From Epiperipatus broadwayi (lineage: Eukaryota > Onychophora > Udeonychophora > Euonychophora > Peripatidae), in NCBI GenBank assembly GCA_028023455.1, contig JAQFVV010000001.1, positions 24,293,401 to 24,357,400 on the forward strand: 64,000 nucleotides of DNA, written 5' to 3'. Below, in pieces: positions 25,091 to 36,490 of the stretch (positions are counted from its first letter, which is position 1; each line of letters begins with the position of its first letter). The notes below the pieces were generated by a model. That model worked only from the letters and a program-made list of their open reading frames with translations. It made no database searches and was not told the DNA's origin. A program made the position numbers and the translations under genes.

Positions 25091-25283
25091 TGTTTAGCAT
25101 GAAATGAACCTTGTAGATCATTTATCTTTTTTACCGGTCTTTATTTGTATGATTTCGAGTGTAAGTTTTAAATATATCTAAATATTAAAAAAATAAATAA
25201 AAAATAATAAATAAATAAATTAATTAATAAAGCTTACATCTTTAATTTTTACTAAATTAATTATAATGTTATTGTGATTTTTT

Positions 25284-25405
25284 TTCCCTATGCCATTGGA
25301 TCGGCTGGGACGCGAACCCACAACCGACTGCAACAAACTACTTGCTTGCAAGGCGGCTGCGATGACCTTTGGCTAACAACGCTTGACTATGTTATTATGA
25401 TTTCT
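25284..25405 (-). repeat. tRNA-like SINE with long variable arm, copy 2
   Basis: Minus strand 25382-25298 repeats the 85-base class II tRNA-like sequence of 24151-24235: GCGTTGTTAGCCAAAGGTC at the start, GCAAGCAAGTAGTTTG in the middle and GTGGGTTCGCGTCCCAGC near the end. An A-rich tail lies at 25279-25290. Flanks ATGTTATTGTGATTT (near 25266) and ATGTTATTATGATTT (near 25389) form a 15-bp target duplication with one mismatch. It has decayed a little more than copy 1. Confidence 0.72.
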
Positions 25406-25799
25406 ATCTAATATTTGAAGTTTTTTCCCATTATTGAGATATATATAAATAAACATTTATGTGTGACGTGCAATACAAACTATCACAGACAAGCAAGTAT
25501 TATCGCTAGATGTAGTACTCTCTTGTTTTAATTAGTTTACCTACTTTTGGGGAGTACTTAACTTACAGATACATTATTGTTAATAGAAAACTTTAAGAAA
25601 TTAAATTTTATGTTAAAGATTATCCTAAGAAAAAAACTAGCATTTATTAAACAAAGTGTTAATAAAGGTTTCGTGTTAGTAACAAGCAAATATATATATA
25701 TCAATAATCGATTCAATATCTGTAAAATTTTAATTATTATTTCTATTTAAAAAAAATCGAAAATCAATTATATACTCATTTTCACTAATAGATGATTTT

Positions 25800-26120
25800 T
25801 TATTGCACGTATAATATTGGGTATATGAGCACAGACTTTCAGATGACTCATCACTCTCCACTCTATCTGATAACACTGATACACTCAAGCACATATATGC
25901 TGAAAAGATAAATAATCACCAATATACGTATTTCATGCTAAACCAGCAATCATCAGTTGGTCCAGATTATCATCTCCCACACATATATACTATAAGTGCT
26001 CAGATATATAGTAAGATAGACAATCTTCATACTTTAATGGACAGGCTCATCTGAAAGTCTGTGCTCATATACCCTATATTACATATATAAACACAGGTAT
26101 ATAATAAGCCTGTGTTTCAG
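25800..26120 (+). mobile_element. Foldback/MITE-like element with long inverted arms
   Basis: GGGTATATGAGCACAGACTT (25819 on) continuing through CAGATGA is matched, in perfect inverse, by 26047-26074 (28 of 28 bases). The right arm goes on to CCTGTGTTTCAG at 26120, whose inverse CTGAAATACAGG starts the 24790 copy, so the complete arm of the family is about 75 bases. Core AATCATCAGTTGGTCCAG is shared. No coding capacity and no target duplication established. Confidence 0.62.
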
Positions 26121-27199
26121 TTATTACGTATAATATTGTAAATAAAATCATTCTAATCTTTCTATGTTGTACAGATATAAATCTCTTTATTTTTACAATC
26201 ACTTTCATTGCGGTAAGTAAATAAGTTATTAACACTTGTCAAACTTACTAACCTTTAAAATATGTCTTAGGTGTGAAAACATTAATTTGCAAAATGTCAC
26301 TCAGTTTTACTATAATTAATTTTCATTAAAAAACACACACATATATATATAACTTTAATATTTAATTAATCATGGATTTGTCACACAATGACTACTGTGT
26401 AAGTATATGAATGAACATATACATGCATAGATAGCTATGATTATGATGAACTTTACCCAAAGTGCAATCAGCTTTACGTTATAAAAAAGAAAGAACCCAC
26501 TTTGTTATGCAGATAAGCAGACAAACAAACATATGTAAATTTGAAGTATATATATAGTCATTTGATGGTATTAATGATTTGCTTTCAATCTTCATGATCT
26601 GGGATTTAAATTTTTTAAAAAAGATTTCAAAGAGGTTTAACATTTTTTAAGTAGATAGGTAACTCAGTGGCATTCTAATCTATCAGTAAGCACAGTAAAA
26701 AATAAATAAATAGTTTATATGTATATATAAACTTCAGATATTAGAACTATTGGATTTGTTTTTAAAAGGACTTGGTTGTTGAAACTATACATTACCGATT
26801 GATCACTTAACCCAATCTGATTAAATAGTTTAAAAGTTTCTATTTCAATATATGCATAACATTGCTATTAATAATTACCAAGTACTTTATTTGGAGGACT
26901 TTGGAATGGTCACTGATTGATCTTTAACTTTCTTTCACTCTCTTGAACTTATATATATATATATAAATATATATATATATCGCTACTTTGCCAATTTTGC
27001 TTTTGTTTTCATTCAGAAACTGTATTGATGCATTACTTTAAAAAATCTGAAAAGGGCAGAAGGCTACATCCAAAATAAACTTCAAAGGATCTGAACACTC
27101 CCACTAGGATAATGACTGGTAGAGAGCAGTTGCAAGAGTAATTGTACACTCAATGCTTTTGTTGCTAGTGGTCAGCAAAAAGTTGCCCTGTGTTTTTTT
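26121..27199. other. AT-rich DNA without recognisable gene
   Basis: Contains an AT dinucleotide cluster at 26949-26982. At 27055-27180 a GC-richer patch (CAGAAGGCTACATCC to GTTGCCCTGTG followed by a T run) recalls the 3' coding end of an RTE-type LINE (GREQLQE-like), but the match is too weak to call. Confidence 0.4.
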
Positions 27200-27560
27200 T
27201 TTTTTAGTTTACTTAAATATTTATGATTATTTTTATACAATAATTGTATAAAAATAAAAGTATAAATTATTACAATTTGTTTTTATTCAAATATGTACAA
27301 ATTTAATCATGATTGTATATTGGTAAGATGTTAACATCTTTTTTAACATGATACTCCATAAATGTTTTTGTGGTATTTTAAAAATTATAAATTCAATTTT
27401 AAATTTTAAAATAGAATTTGATAGATTTATAATATTTATTTGTTCATGTTTTTTTTTTAAAAGTTAACAATTCAACTGTAATCGTAACAATGATAAGATT
27501 GTTAACACCCTTTTAAAATGATTTTTAACATGATTTTTCACTATTGTAATGGTAATATTT
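27200..27560 (+). repeat. Diverged dispersed repeat, member 1
   Basis: GATTATTTTTATACAATAAT (27221) recurs at 61492 as GATTATTTTTACACAATAAT. ATTTTAAAAATTATAAATTC through AGAATTTGATAG (27373-27425) recurs at 30332-30380. No coding capacity. The class is unknown. Confidence 0.45.
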
Positions 27561-27589
27561 GTACATTCATGCAACAAAATCCAGAGTCC

Positions 27590-29470
27590 TGGAAAATTAT
27601 TCCAAGGCTGATTTAGATGAGGGGTTGAGACCTCGAATCTGATTGCACCTTAGCTCCTCCACCAACACTCCATGACTTACTATCCTATGAATGACATATA
27701 TGATGATACACTCAGAATTTCTTAGTTTGTGTGCTGGCAGTAGCAAAAGGTGAAGCAAGAGACTCAGGGAATATTAACTAAATTACTATTATTTTAAATA
27801 CACACACCTATGACTGGCTAGATAACACATATAAGGAAACTCAACACAGTTGTTATAATTTAATATATTTTAATTAATAAATGTAATAAACAAAAGTATA
27901 TTCAAGGACACATGCCAGGTATAAACAATGATGAGCAATTAACACAGTATCTCATTTGATACACTATATTTCATTACAATTTTTAAAATCTATGGTCTAT
28001 TATGCCTTAATTCTACTATGCCCTACCTATTAGGCTTGAGACAGTTAAGTCGGTGCAAGAATGACTATTTATTACTTAACATTTAATCAAAGATTATTTA
28101 ATAAAATACAATGAACTGCAATAGGCTCCCTATGCAGATTATATATGTACAAATAAGATTACAATTTCAGATGAAAGCTAAAATATTATATTATGGAGGG
28201 ATGAACTGGGGCTTTGTAGTATAACTTCAGATACTACAGCATATATATATTATTAGGGAAATGTGCATCTCAAATGTGTAGTTAATTAGGAAATTCAGTA
28301 CCATGTACTCGATTCCCTTTGACTATACATGACTCACTGTGAATAAAGTGAACATTTAGTTCGGTGATTGGAGCAGCTTATAAAAACCATCTGGATCCTT
28401 GTGTTCCAGTTCTAAAATAGGATAATGGGGAGGTCTTTAAAACCTAAGCCTATTTGTAAGAGAAAGCTGTCCGAACTAAGAGTAATGGGGTGGCCCTTAC
28501 ACCAAAGCCCATTTTAATAAAATTATACAGCAAGCCATATATATATATGCACATATGTGCTTCCTAAAGACACATTCACCATGCTAAATATAATATGAAT
28601 TAATAACTTAAAAGTATGCAAAATTTTGCAGTTTCATTCTGTGAAACTACCATAAGCCAGTTCATAAATTAGCATTCTTAAAACATGCTAAAAAGGAATA
28701 CTTAACAATAATCTAATTTTATTAGTAAATCTGCACAGTTTATGATATAGTTTAAAGGAAGGTCAAAGCATATCTGAGGCTTAATTAATATTATAATATG
28801 CTTTAAACTCATTCTTACATTTATTAACTTTATTACTTGCAAACCTAATGATGATGATGATGATGATGATGATAATAATAATAATAATAATAATAATAGC
28901 TTAACGAATATATTTAGGTTTTCAGATTTGAGTGTCTGTGCCAAAGAGCAACATTATTTAATTAACATAGAGAGAGCATCTAATTATTTCTCCCCTCAAA
29001 CTTTATTCATAAAATCAATCTCCATTATGAACTGGACATAGCATAATTATAAAATAACCTATATAAAATAAATAAGGAAGGCATGAACGCACATTAAAAG
29101 ACAGAATAACTAAACAAGTTATTATTAACAAGCATTTAGATTTTTAAAAGAAATAAGCAAGTTGACAGATATTAATTTAGATTTTATAGATTGAAATTTA
29201 AGCTTTTATTTTATTAAATCAATATTACAATTTAGATTTAAAAGTTTGTGCACATTTGTAGATTATGCTAGCTTAAGTTTAAGAGACTCATTTTAAAGTT
29301 CTTAAGAGTTATTTTAAAGAGCTCTGAAAAATTGTTACTGTGTCTCTCTGTTGAGGTTCTTGTAGCTGATCCATCATTCTCAGCTTGGCTGATACATTGC
29401 TGATCTGACTTCCTAGCAGGCTGGTGGGGCTTGAACTTCAGCTTGTGCATTGACCATCTTCCAAAAAGGG
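27590..29470. other. Unassigned higher-complexity segment
   Basis: This stretch is less AT-biased and less repetitive than its surroundings (for example 27600-27680, 28270-28500 and 29330-29520), but no open frame is sustained. Two loosely similar blocks, AATGGGGAGGTCTTTAAAAC (28424) and AATGGGGTGGCCCTTACACC (28483), suggest an old internal duplication. The minus-strand frame 29450-29268 is 60 residues without a known motif. It could be an old transposon or part of a host locus; I cannot tell. Confidence 0.35.
28849..28898. repeat. (ATG)n(ATA)n microsatellite
   Basis: About eight ATG/GAT units followed by nine ATA/AAT units. The Ser/Leu-run frame on the minus strand derives from it. Confidence 0.95.
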
Positions 29471-29533
29471 AGAGAAGCAGTGGTTGCTTTACTCAAAAGT
29501 TTGCATGGTAAAAATTTAACGAGTGAACCCCCC

Positions 29534-29625
29534 TTAGCAAAGCTTAAAATTATTTATACTTGAAAAATCCATAATTCGAGCGATCTGTTTAGCAAAGCTT
29601 AAAATTATTTATACTTGAAAAATCC
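29534..29625 (+). repeat. Perfect 37-bp direct duplication, period 55
   Basis: TTAGCAAAGCTTAAAATTAT and the following 17 bases at 29534-29570 are repeated exactly at 29589-29625. The perfect identity marks a recent tandem duplication. Confidence 0.9.
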
Positions 29626-30289
29626 AATCTGTTTACAAAGTTTTCTCAGTAATTAAAAAGGCATAAAAAATGAAACCTTTTGTCATTTCTTTGGCTAAAC
29701 AATAACGGTCAAACAGGACACTCCTTGTTCTCAGTTTTTAAGTTTAAAAAATATTAAAATTTTGATTATAAGTTTGATTAATTACTTGCAGATGATTTTC
29801 TAAGAATTACAAATTTTTATAATAACAGATAGCCTTTTTTTTTTTAAAGATTTTAAGTTCGTAAACATTTTAATATATATGTGTGTGTGACCACCCTGGA
29901 ATAGAAATTTATATACGAAAGCCTTTAAATAAAGAGTTTTTAACTAAAAATAATAACTTTAATTTATTAATTTAAAAGTTGTAATGCTTTTAAATCTATT
30001 GCATTATAGCATCTTTCACACATATATGTAGGCACACACATATAGAATGTTCACACACTTAATTTAATTTGGATCATTTTATTAAATTTTAAATTTATAA
30101 ATGCGTATGCACTATACGCATACAAACCTTAATGTGGGTATTAGATGTGTACACTTAAACAAATACATGCACATACATGTAATTATACATTATTTCATAT
30201 AAAATAACTTATTAGATGCTCATATATGTGGACTGGGATAGGTTTAAAGTAGAAAAAAAGATACTACTATGGAACATAGTGGGTGAAAT
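29626..30289. other. AT-rich DNA without recognisable gene
   Basis: Nothing recognisable. Short CA/TG-rich patches with ATGCGTATGCACTATACGCA-type inverted sequence occur near 30100. Confidence 0.45.
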
Positions 30290-30730
30290 GGAATGATAGC
30301 TAAATAATACCATTTCACTATGTTTGTAATATTTTAAAAATTATTAATGCAATTTTAAATTTTAGAATAGAATTTGATAACTGTTTGGTGGCTTCATATT
30401 TATTTATCCAAAATTCAAAAAGAAAATTGAATCAATAAAGATTTCATTAATTTTCTTTTTTTTCTGTTGAGTTGACTTTTCTTTTCACTATCCAATTTAA
30501 AAAAAGTTCATTATTGTCATTATGTATTACCTTTATTATTATTTTTTCTATGTTTACAAAGTTCAAATATGATTTTTGAGATTTTTTATTTTGTAATCTT
30601 ATATTTCTAACAAATCAAGTCCAATTTACTAAGCTCTAATATAGTATAAAGCGTTTAATACTAAAATCAAATGTTGAATAATTATAAAAATTGCTATCAG
30701 GGAGAACAATGAAAAAAATATTGTTCTAAG
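30290..30730 (+). repeat. Diverged dispersed repeat, member 2
   Basis: GTTCAAATATGATTTTTGAG, then CTAACAAATCAAGTCCAATT and ACTAAAATCAAATGTTGAA (30560-30680) line up in order with 63670-63785. The start (30300-30375) matches 27365-27425. These islands make a family of at least four members in the window. Confidence 0.5.
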
Positions 30731-33696
30731 AATTTAAAATAGAATTAGCTCTATAATACCCATTAAGACAATGCTATAAGAAACTTTGCTAACAATAGGT
30801 CAGACTTCAGAGTCATTACCAAGTAACCATGAAAAAGAAAACTCTTAATCATAATAGTTGCAACAATACTGCAATCAGTAAAATGAGATGACCAATTAAA
30901 TGCAGCTGTTTATCAATAATAACTACAAATAAAAATAAATATATTTTAAATTCTCTGTTTAGTGAGATTTATACGAAGTTATAATCAATCAATTACCATT
31001 CTATTTCCAAATATTTATATTAATATCAATAATGATACTGAATATATAATTAATTCCTTAAAATTTTGATTAAATCTTATTTCCTGCTCAATTAAATATA
31101 TTCATGGATTTTTATTAGAATAAAGAATAAAAATAAGATTATATTTATATAAATAGAGATAACTCTTTGCCTTTTGTTGTTGACAGAAAACTATGGATTA
31201 TTACTAACTGACAGTCTTCCTGAGACTAAACAAGTTTCTCTATTAATCTATAACAGCTCTTTTGTTGGGAGTTTTTTTTTTTTGCAACCTTCTTTATTAT
31301 ACAGTTTTGTTTGGGATTTCTTGAGTTGACTTTTTTTTTTAAGTTACAAATTATTATTTTTTAATTTACTTATTTTGTTTGTCTTTCTTTATAATGTTGC
31401 CTATAAAATTATTATCTATATTTTTATTAAAGAGGATTTGAACTCAGGTTTTCAAGCTCCCCACAGTCACTCAATCTAGATTAAGTATATCATTATACTT
31501 GTATTTCAATATCTATACTTTTATTGATTGATTCTATGATACTAGTTCTCTCTTATTTGCATTATATGCTTCTTGTTATCTATTTTTAAAACTATATGTG
31601 CAACATTAATTTAGACTCAGCTTTTCTAACCTTTTCAATTTTATATATACATTTTTTAGATGAATATGCAGTAATCATTCAACAATAGTCTCTTATATTC
31701 TTTTAAAAACTTCCTTTACTTTTATAGCATCCATATAATTAATCAATATTAAATAACAATTATTAGTTTTAATATCTACACTATTAAATACATTTACATG
31801 TTTAGTATAATAAACTTATACTACAGTGTCTTTATCCAGTAGTAATTAAAAAGCAAATGCTTAAAATTAATTATTTTATCTGTTTTTTTTTTTTTTATTG
31901 TAAATATTAAATAGAATAATACTGTAACTATTATTTTCTTACTAAACATTTTTATGGGAATATAATATAACAATAAAAAATTGTGCATTATTTTCTTGTT
32001 TAAAATGTAGTTCAATTTCATTTAATCATTTGTTTTCTTTTCCTTTGCTAATTTCTAATACTGGTTTGGAGATTCAGTAATTTAAAATTAATATTATTTT
32101 TAACTCATTTTGGTAAATCTTTTTTTATATGTTAGTACTAAAGTTTTCCCATAGCCCACTTTATAGGGAAAAAATGAAAATTGTGAATTAAACACAACTG
32201 CTGGACTAAGGAAGACATATAAGGATAATACTCATATCACTTAATATATTAATTTCCAGATATTTACTGAATTGTTTGTTTATTGTTTTGTTTTTTTAAG
32301 TATACGTTTTTTTTGTTTATTCACACAGTTTATTGTTGTTATTTTACTGTATGAATTCAAGATTTAATTAAATTAAATAAATTTTAACTCATGCTAAAAA
32401 TAATGAAATCTGAGCTTGAAAAAATTTAAATAACTCTTTTATAATTTTGTCTAATAGTTAGAAGTTACCATATTTTCGGTGTCACATCAATAATATTGGA
32501 TCTCAATTGTTTAATTCTCTGTTTCTTATGTTCAATCATTCCATACCATTTAGATTTGATTTCTGAGACTTTTTTTTTTGTAAAATGTCTTTTTTTTACA
32601 TAGTTGTCAATATATAATATACATGCTGTTACTAACAATTAGAAGTATTTGGAAAGTTTAAATAAAGTTTGATTTTTTTTAGACAATTAGCAATATTATA
32701 TGAAAATAGTCCAACATATAATTATAAGTGAAATACTATCATTACAAACTTTTAGACAAATTATATACTGTGTATATATATATATATATATATCAAACTA
32801 TGAACATGGATATGTAAATTATTCTGAAATATGCGTATAATAACAGAGGGTAGTTTTATGCTGATGGATAGTTGTGATATAATAAAATGTAAAATGAGGG
32901 ATATGTAGATAAAAAAATTTAAAAATTTGAATTTTTTTTAATAGAACAATAATTTTTTAACCTTGCACAAGGTGTTAAATGTGAATAAAAACCATTACCT
33001 GTGATTCAAAAAGATGATGCATTGAAAAATTATAGAATGGTCCATATGGATGTTCATTTTTTTAGCATCTACTATTAATTTTATTTTTTTTTAAAAAAAG
33101 TTCCCATTCTTTGTCATGCTATTATTTTACTTAATCTCAACAGAAACTACAACTTATTATTTTTCTTTATAATATTTGCCAACACAATTTTTATATAATT
33201 TAAACATTAATTTTGTAATGTAAAATAAGAAGTCTATCATTTACAGATGGCACTTGCAAATTGAATCTCGATTAATAAAATATATAAATCATGATGATCA
33301 TAAAACTTCTGTGAACAAATTTTATTTCAAATTATTCATCTATCTTACCCCAGATTAAAACTCTGAAAAAATAATCTTATGAAAGTCTGTACATATTTTG
33401 AATGCTATGAATACATTAATTTATTTGACAAAATATTCTCTGAACAATGACTTCTAAATCAGAATGCAGGAAACTCATCTTATTAGTGGCTTTGTTTTGG
33501 TTCACAAATGATTTTTTTTTTCATGAAATAGGAAAGTGATTTTATTACAGATCTGAAAAGTTTGAAATCTTTTTCAAAAATTAGACTCATCATTAATTCC
33601 ACAAAGCCTATATATTCAACAAACTGCTTTTGTGTCTTTTAAATTACAGAAAATGATCTTGTAAACTGAACATAATCCTCTACTAGAAGATACTAA
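30731..33696. other. AT-rich DNA without recognisable gene, with one tRNA-like patch
   Basis: Mostly AT-rich sequence with T runs and an AT run at 32773-32794. The minus-strand frame at 32021-31821 is Ile/Lys/Leu-rich and has no motif. The tRNA-like patch is listed separately. Confidence 0.5.
31428..31505 (-). repeat. tRNA-like sequence, possible SINE relic
   Basis: On the minus strand AGTATAATGATATAC (A-box-like) is followed about 45 bases on by CCTGAGTTCAAATCCTC, an excellent B box. The interval would allow a variable arm. The acceptor stem is not convincing and an A-rich tail (AATAAAAATATAG) follows. It is an old tRNA-derived element or tRNA pseudogene, not a functional tRNA. Confidence 0.45.
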
Positions 33697-33819
33697 AACT
33701 TAGAGATTATAGAAGCAAAACTCTCTACATAGTAGCACCACTCAATGCAAGCCAAAGTAATCAATGGATGCAGGAAGGTTTGTGCATGAAATCCCTATCT
33801 AGTGCCTACTCATCCAATA

Positions 33820-33861
33820 TCCCCAGACTAGTTTCTAGTTTGTGGCTTCCATCAGTGAAGT
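33820..33861 (-). ncRNA. Hammerhead-ribozyme-like motif, copy C left arm
   Basis: Minus-strand order: CTTCA, CTGATGG, AAGCCACAAACTA, GAA, ACT, AGT, C, TGGGG. The last core A of CTGATGA is G, which would inactivate a hammerhead. Helix I keeps five pairs and the palindrome ACTAGT is intact. A decayed copy. Confidence 0.35.
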
Positions 33862-33939
33862 GTCTTAAATCTTAGAGCACTGCATCTAGATCTTAGGATC
33901 AATTCTAAGATCTAGGTGAAGTGCTCTCAGATTCAATAC

Positions 33940-33982
33940 TCCTCATTGATGAAAGCCACAAACTAGAAACTAATCTGTGGAT
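33940..33982 (+). ncRNA. Hammerhead-ribozyme-like motif, copy C right arm
   Basis: Plus-strand order: TCCTCA, TTGATGA, AAGCCACAAACTA, GAA, ACT, AAT, C, TGTGGA. The first core base is T instead of C, helix III is broken by one change and helix I has one mismatch. Being the inverted partner of the left-arm motif, it shows both arms started from the same motif. Confidence 0.35.
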
Positions 33983-34148
33983 ATTGGATGATTAGACAGA
34001 AGATAGGAATTTTATGCACAAACCTTCCTGCATCCATTGATTATCCTGGTTTGCACTGAATGGTGCTAACTGTAAGGAGAATTTTGCCTCTGTGAAAAAC
34101 AGTTTGTGTAAGCATAAAGAATGGTGATCATGTGAACTTAGAGATTAT

Positions 34149-36440
34149 TTAGAAACATCAAAAGTTATATCCCAAATTATTTCTAAAAATTATTTCCTTT
34201 AAAATCTTATTGCAATACCTGGAGATAGAAAATAATGTTCTAAAATCACACATATTTAAATGTTCTGTCTTATGTTTGGGGAAAAAATGTTAATAATAAA
34301 TTTCTAAATAGACAGACATTACTATGAAAGAAAAATAATGTACTCAAGTTGTCCATCTTCTTTGTTTCTGCTAATTTCCTACCCTTTCATAAATTCCTCT
34401 ATTACATATCAGAAAATTATTTGTTTCAAAGAAAATACATTAAATGCTATTAACTATATTAGACTTTGCTACCCCAAAAGATGTTTTTACTATAAGCACA
34501 TACCTCAGAAAATCTTTCTGAATGCTGAACTAGGAAATTTTCCAAACTATCTAAAAATTAATTATAAAAATTGATTTTCTATGTGTCTTCAAATTTTTCA
34601 TATTCAACAATAATGTCAGCAGAATTTGATTTTTCTAAATCATCATCAATACATTCCGAATCATCTATGGTTCCTGCATTCATCTGGTTCAGAAATATAA
34701 TTTAGCAAAGATAGTTGTTACCAAACACAAATTATAACTGCATAGCTAATAACTAACTGTTCAGTTTATACATGCAATGGCAAAACTGAAGTATTTGACA
34801 GTAATTGTAATTATTATGAAAAAAATCTGGAGAGATTTCGGTCATGAATTCGATTAAATTATGACTTGTTTGATTTAAACTATTTCTTAATAGAATCTCT
34901 CCAGTTTGAATGTATTTTTTTTTTAAAAAAATAAAAATAAAAATATTATAACTAAATAAATTATAAAACAGTCCAGTTATTAGTCCAGGTGAGTAAAAAA
35001 AAAGTTAAGAATAATCTTCTTCAGGTAAAAAATACTTCTTTGAATTAAAACTACTATTAAAATATTACAGTTTTAAGCTTATATAATTACAATGACGAAT
35101 ACGTATAAATTAAAGTTCAAACCTTTATAAACAAAATGATTTTCCTATATAAAATTTGAATTCTTATTGAATCATTCGGTTTAGACAGTAAGATTCAGTT
35201 GTAGCAACAATTTAACAGCACTCTACCTAGAGTGTATATGTGTGTATGTGTGTTTTTGTGGAACAAAAATCGTTTTACTTTTATTTTTTTAGAAGTGTAA
35301 CACCTGAAGCATATTTCTAAAATATAAAAAATAATTGTTATTTATATGGTCTGGTAACCACAGTTTGATGTCGTTGCTAAAATATTTGAATTTACAGAAA
35401 GTTGGCTTTAGGCTGGTTGAAATAATTTTATTAAAAATTAAATTAGTGATATTATAGAGATTCCGATGTCACCTTCTATACGAAACTAGGTTGGTAAGCT
35501 TTTTTACCCTCCTCAGTAAACAAAATAACTTTTCTTCTCTAAAAAATATGTATTGCGTTTATAAATGTTTGCAAACATATATGATCACAACGAACATTAT
35601 TTTAAAATAATGTATTCATTTAAAAATAGACAACAGATGATAATAATCAATTCATATATAAAGCTGGAGAGTTAAATTTAAATAAACAATGTTTCTATAT
35701 TTATTAGGTAGAAGCCTGAAATAAGAAATATGGTACAACTAAGAAAAAACATTAGATTCTGCCAATGATTTTTAGTTGCTTTCTATCCTCTTAACACTAT
35801 TTTAATATTTCATACTATAACTACGTAGTAAATTATAAGCTTATACGGACATAGATAAAAAAAAGAAAGAAACAAATCCCAAACAGACCACAAACAACCA
35901 AAATCTCTCTCATTATCTCTCTAGAAATCAATAAAGAAGACATAACTTCTAAGCTGGTTAAATAACAAGTGCTGAGAATCTGTATTTTTTCTTCTTCATT
36001 TTGCTCTCTAGTTAAGAATTAATTATCCATGCTCTGAAAAAAAAATTCTAAACTTATTTATAATCTAAAAAAAGAAATTGTATCCAAATTTCAATTTAAG
36101 GCTATGGGCAAGTAAATATGCCACTTTATTCCACATGACTTTGTGTATATGTATATAAACAAGTCATAATAAAAAAACCACAATTATTTGTCTACACAAC
36201 TGTTTTTAACATTTTAACAGAGTACTGGTTTTTCACTACCAATTGTGTAATGTTGATTTGAATGACGTTACTCAGCTATCTTGACCAACTTCTTGCTAAT
36301 TCACTTTTGTTCAAGATGAAATATAGTTTATTACATCTATTCATATATTACTATATTTGATTCTCATTATGCCAAACAAATACGATAATAATGTTAGTGA
36401 AGTTTCTATTGCAGTGAATGAAAATAAAGATCATTATATA
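34149..36440. other. AT-rich DNA without recognisable gene
   Basis: No gene, repeat boundary or tRNA-like box pair recognised. The frame 34338-34574 has no motif. GT-rich microsatellite scrap near 35237. Confidence 0.5.
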
Positions 36441-36450
36441 TATATATATA

Positions 36451-36490
36451 ACTCTGTGGATGGCTTGTGTGACCAAGTCGAAACGTCAGT
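36451..36490 (+). ncRNA. Hammerhead-like hairpin beside the Penelope-like element
   Basis: ACT, CTGTGGA, T, then GGCTTG-TGTGAC-CAAGTC, then GAA, AC, GT, C, AGT. The middle is a six-pair stem with one wobble (36462-36467 with 36474-36479), immediately followed by GAAAC. AC/GT would be a two-pair helix III, and ACT (36451-36453) with AGT (36488-36490) a helix I that can extend into flanking TATATA. In CTGTGGA the essential A of CTGANGA is T and one base is extra, so this copy should be inactive. Penelope-like elements are known to carry hammerheads in their terminal repeats, which makes the location meaningful. Confidence 0.45.

Larger units (their letters stand above)
33697..34148. mobile_element. 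Foldback retroposon copy C with 14-bp target duplications
   Basis: Element 33711-34134 is flanked by perfect 14-bp repeats AACTTAGAGATTAT (33697-33710 and 34135-34148). The left arm (TAGTAGCACCACTCAATGC to TGCATCTAGATCTTAGGATC) and right arm (GATCTAGGTGAAGTGCTC to AATGGTGCTAACTGTAAGG) are inverted copies of the same ~190-base unit meeting near 33900. It ends with the family terminus GTGATCATGTG. Of the three copies this is the cleanest palindrome. No coding capacity. Confidence 0.82.

Noticed and set aside
27055-27180. RTE 3' fragment
   Set aside because: Only a vague resemblance to the C-terminal LINE coding pattern; no block could be aligned reliably.
29268-29450. 60-codon minus-strand frame with mixed composition
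   Set aside because: Too short, no motif, no splice or start context, and it lies in unassigned repeat-like sequence.
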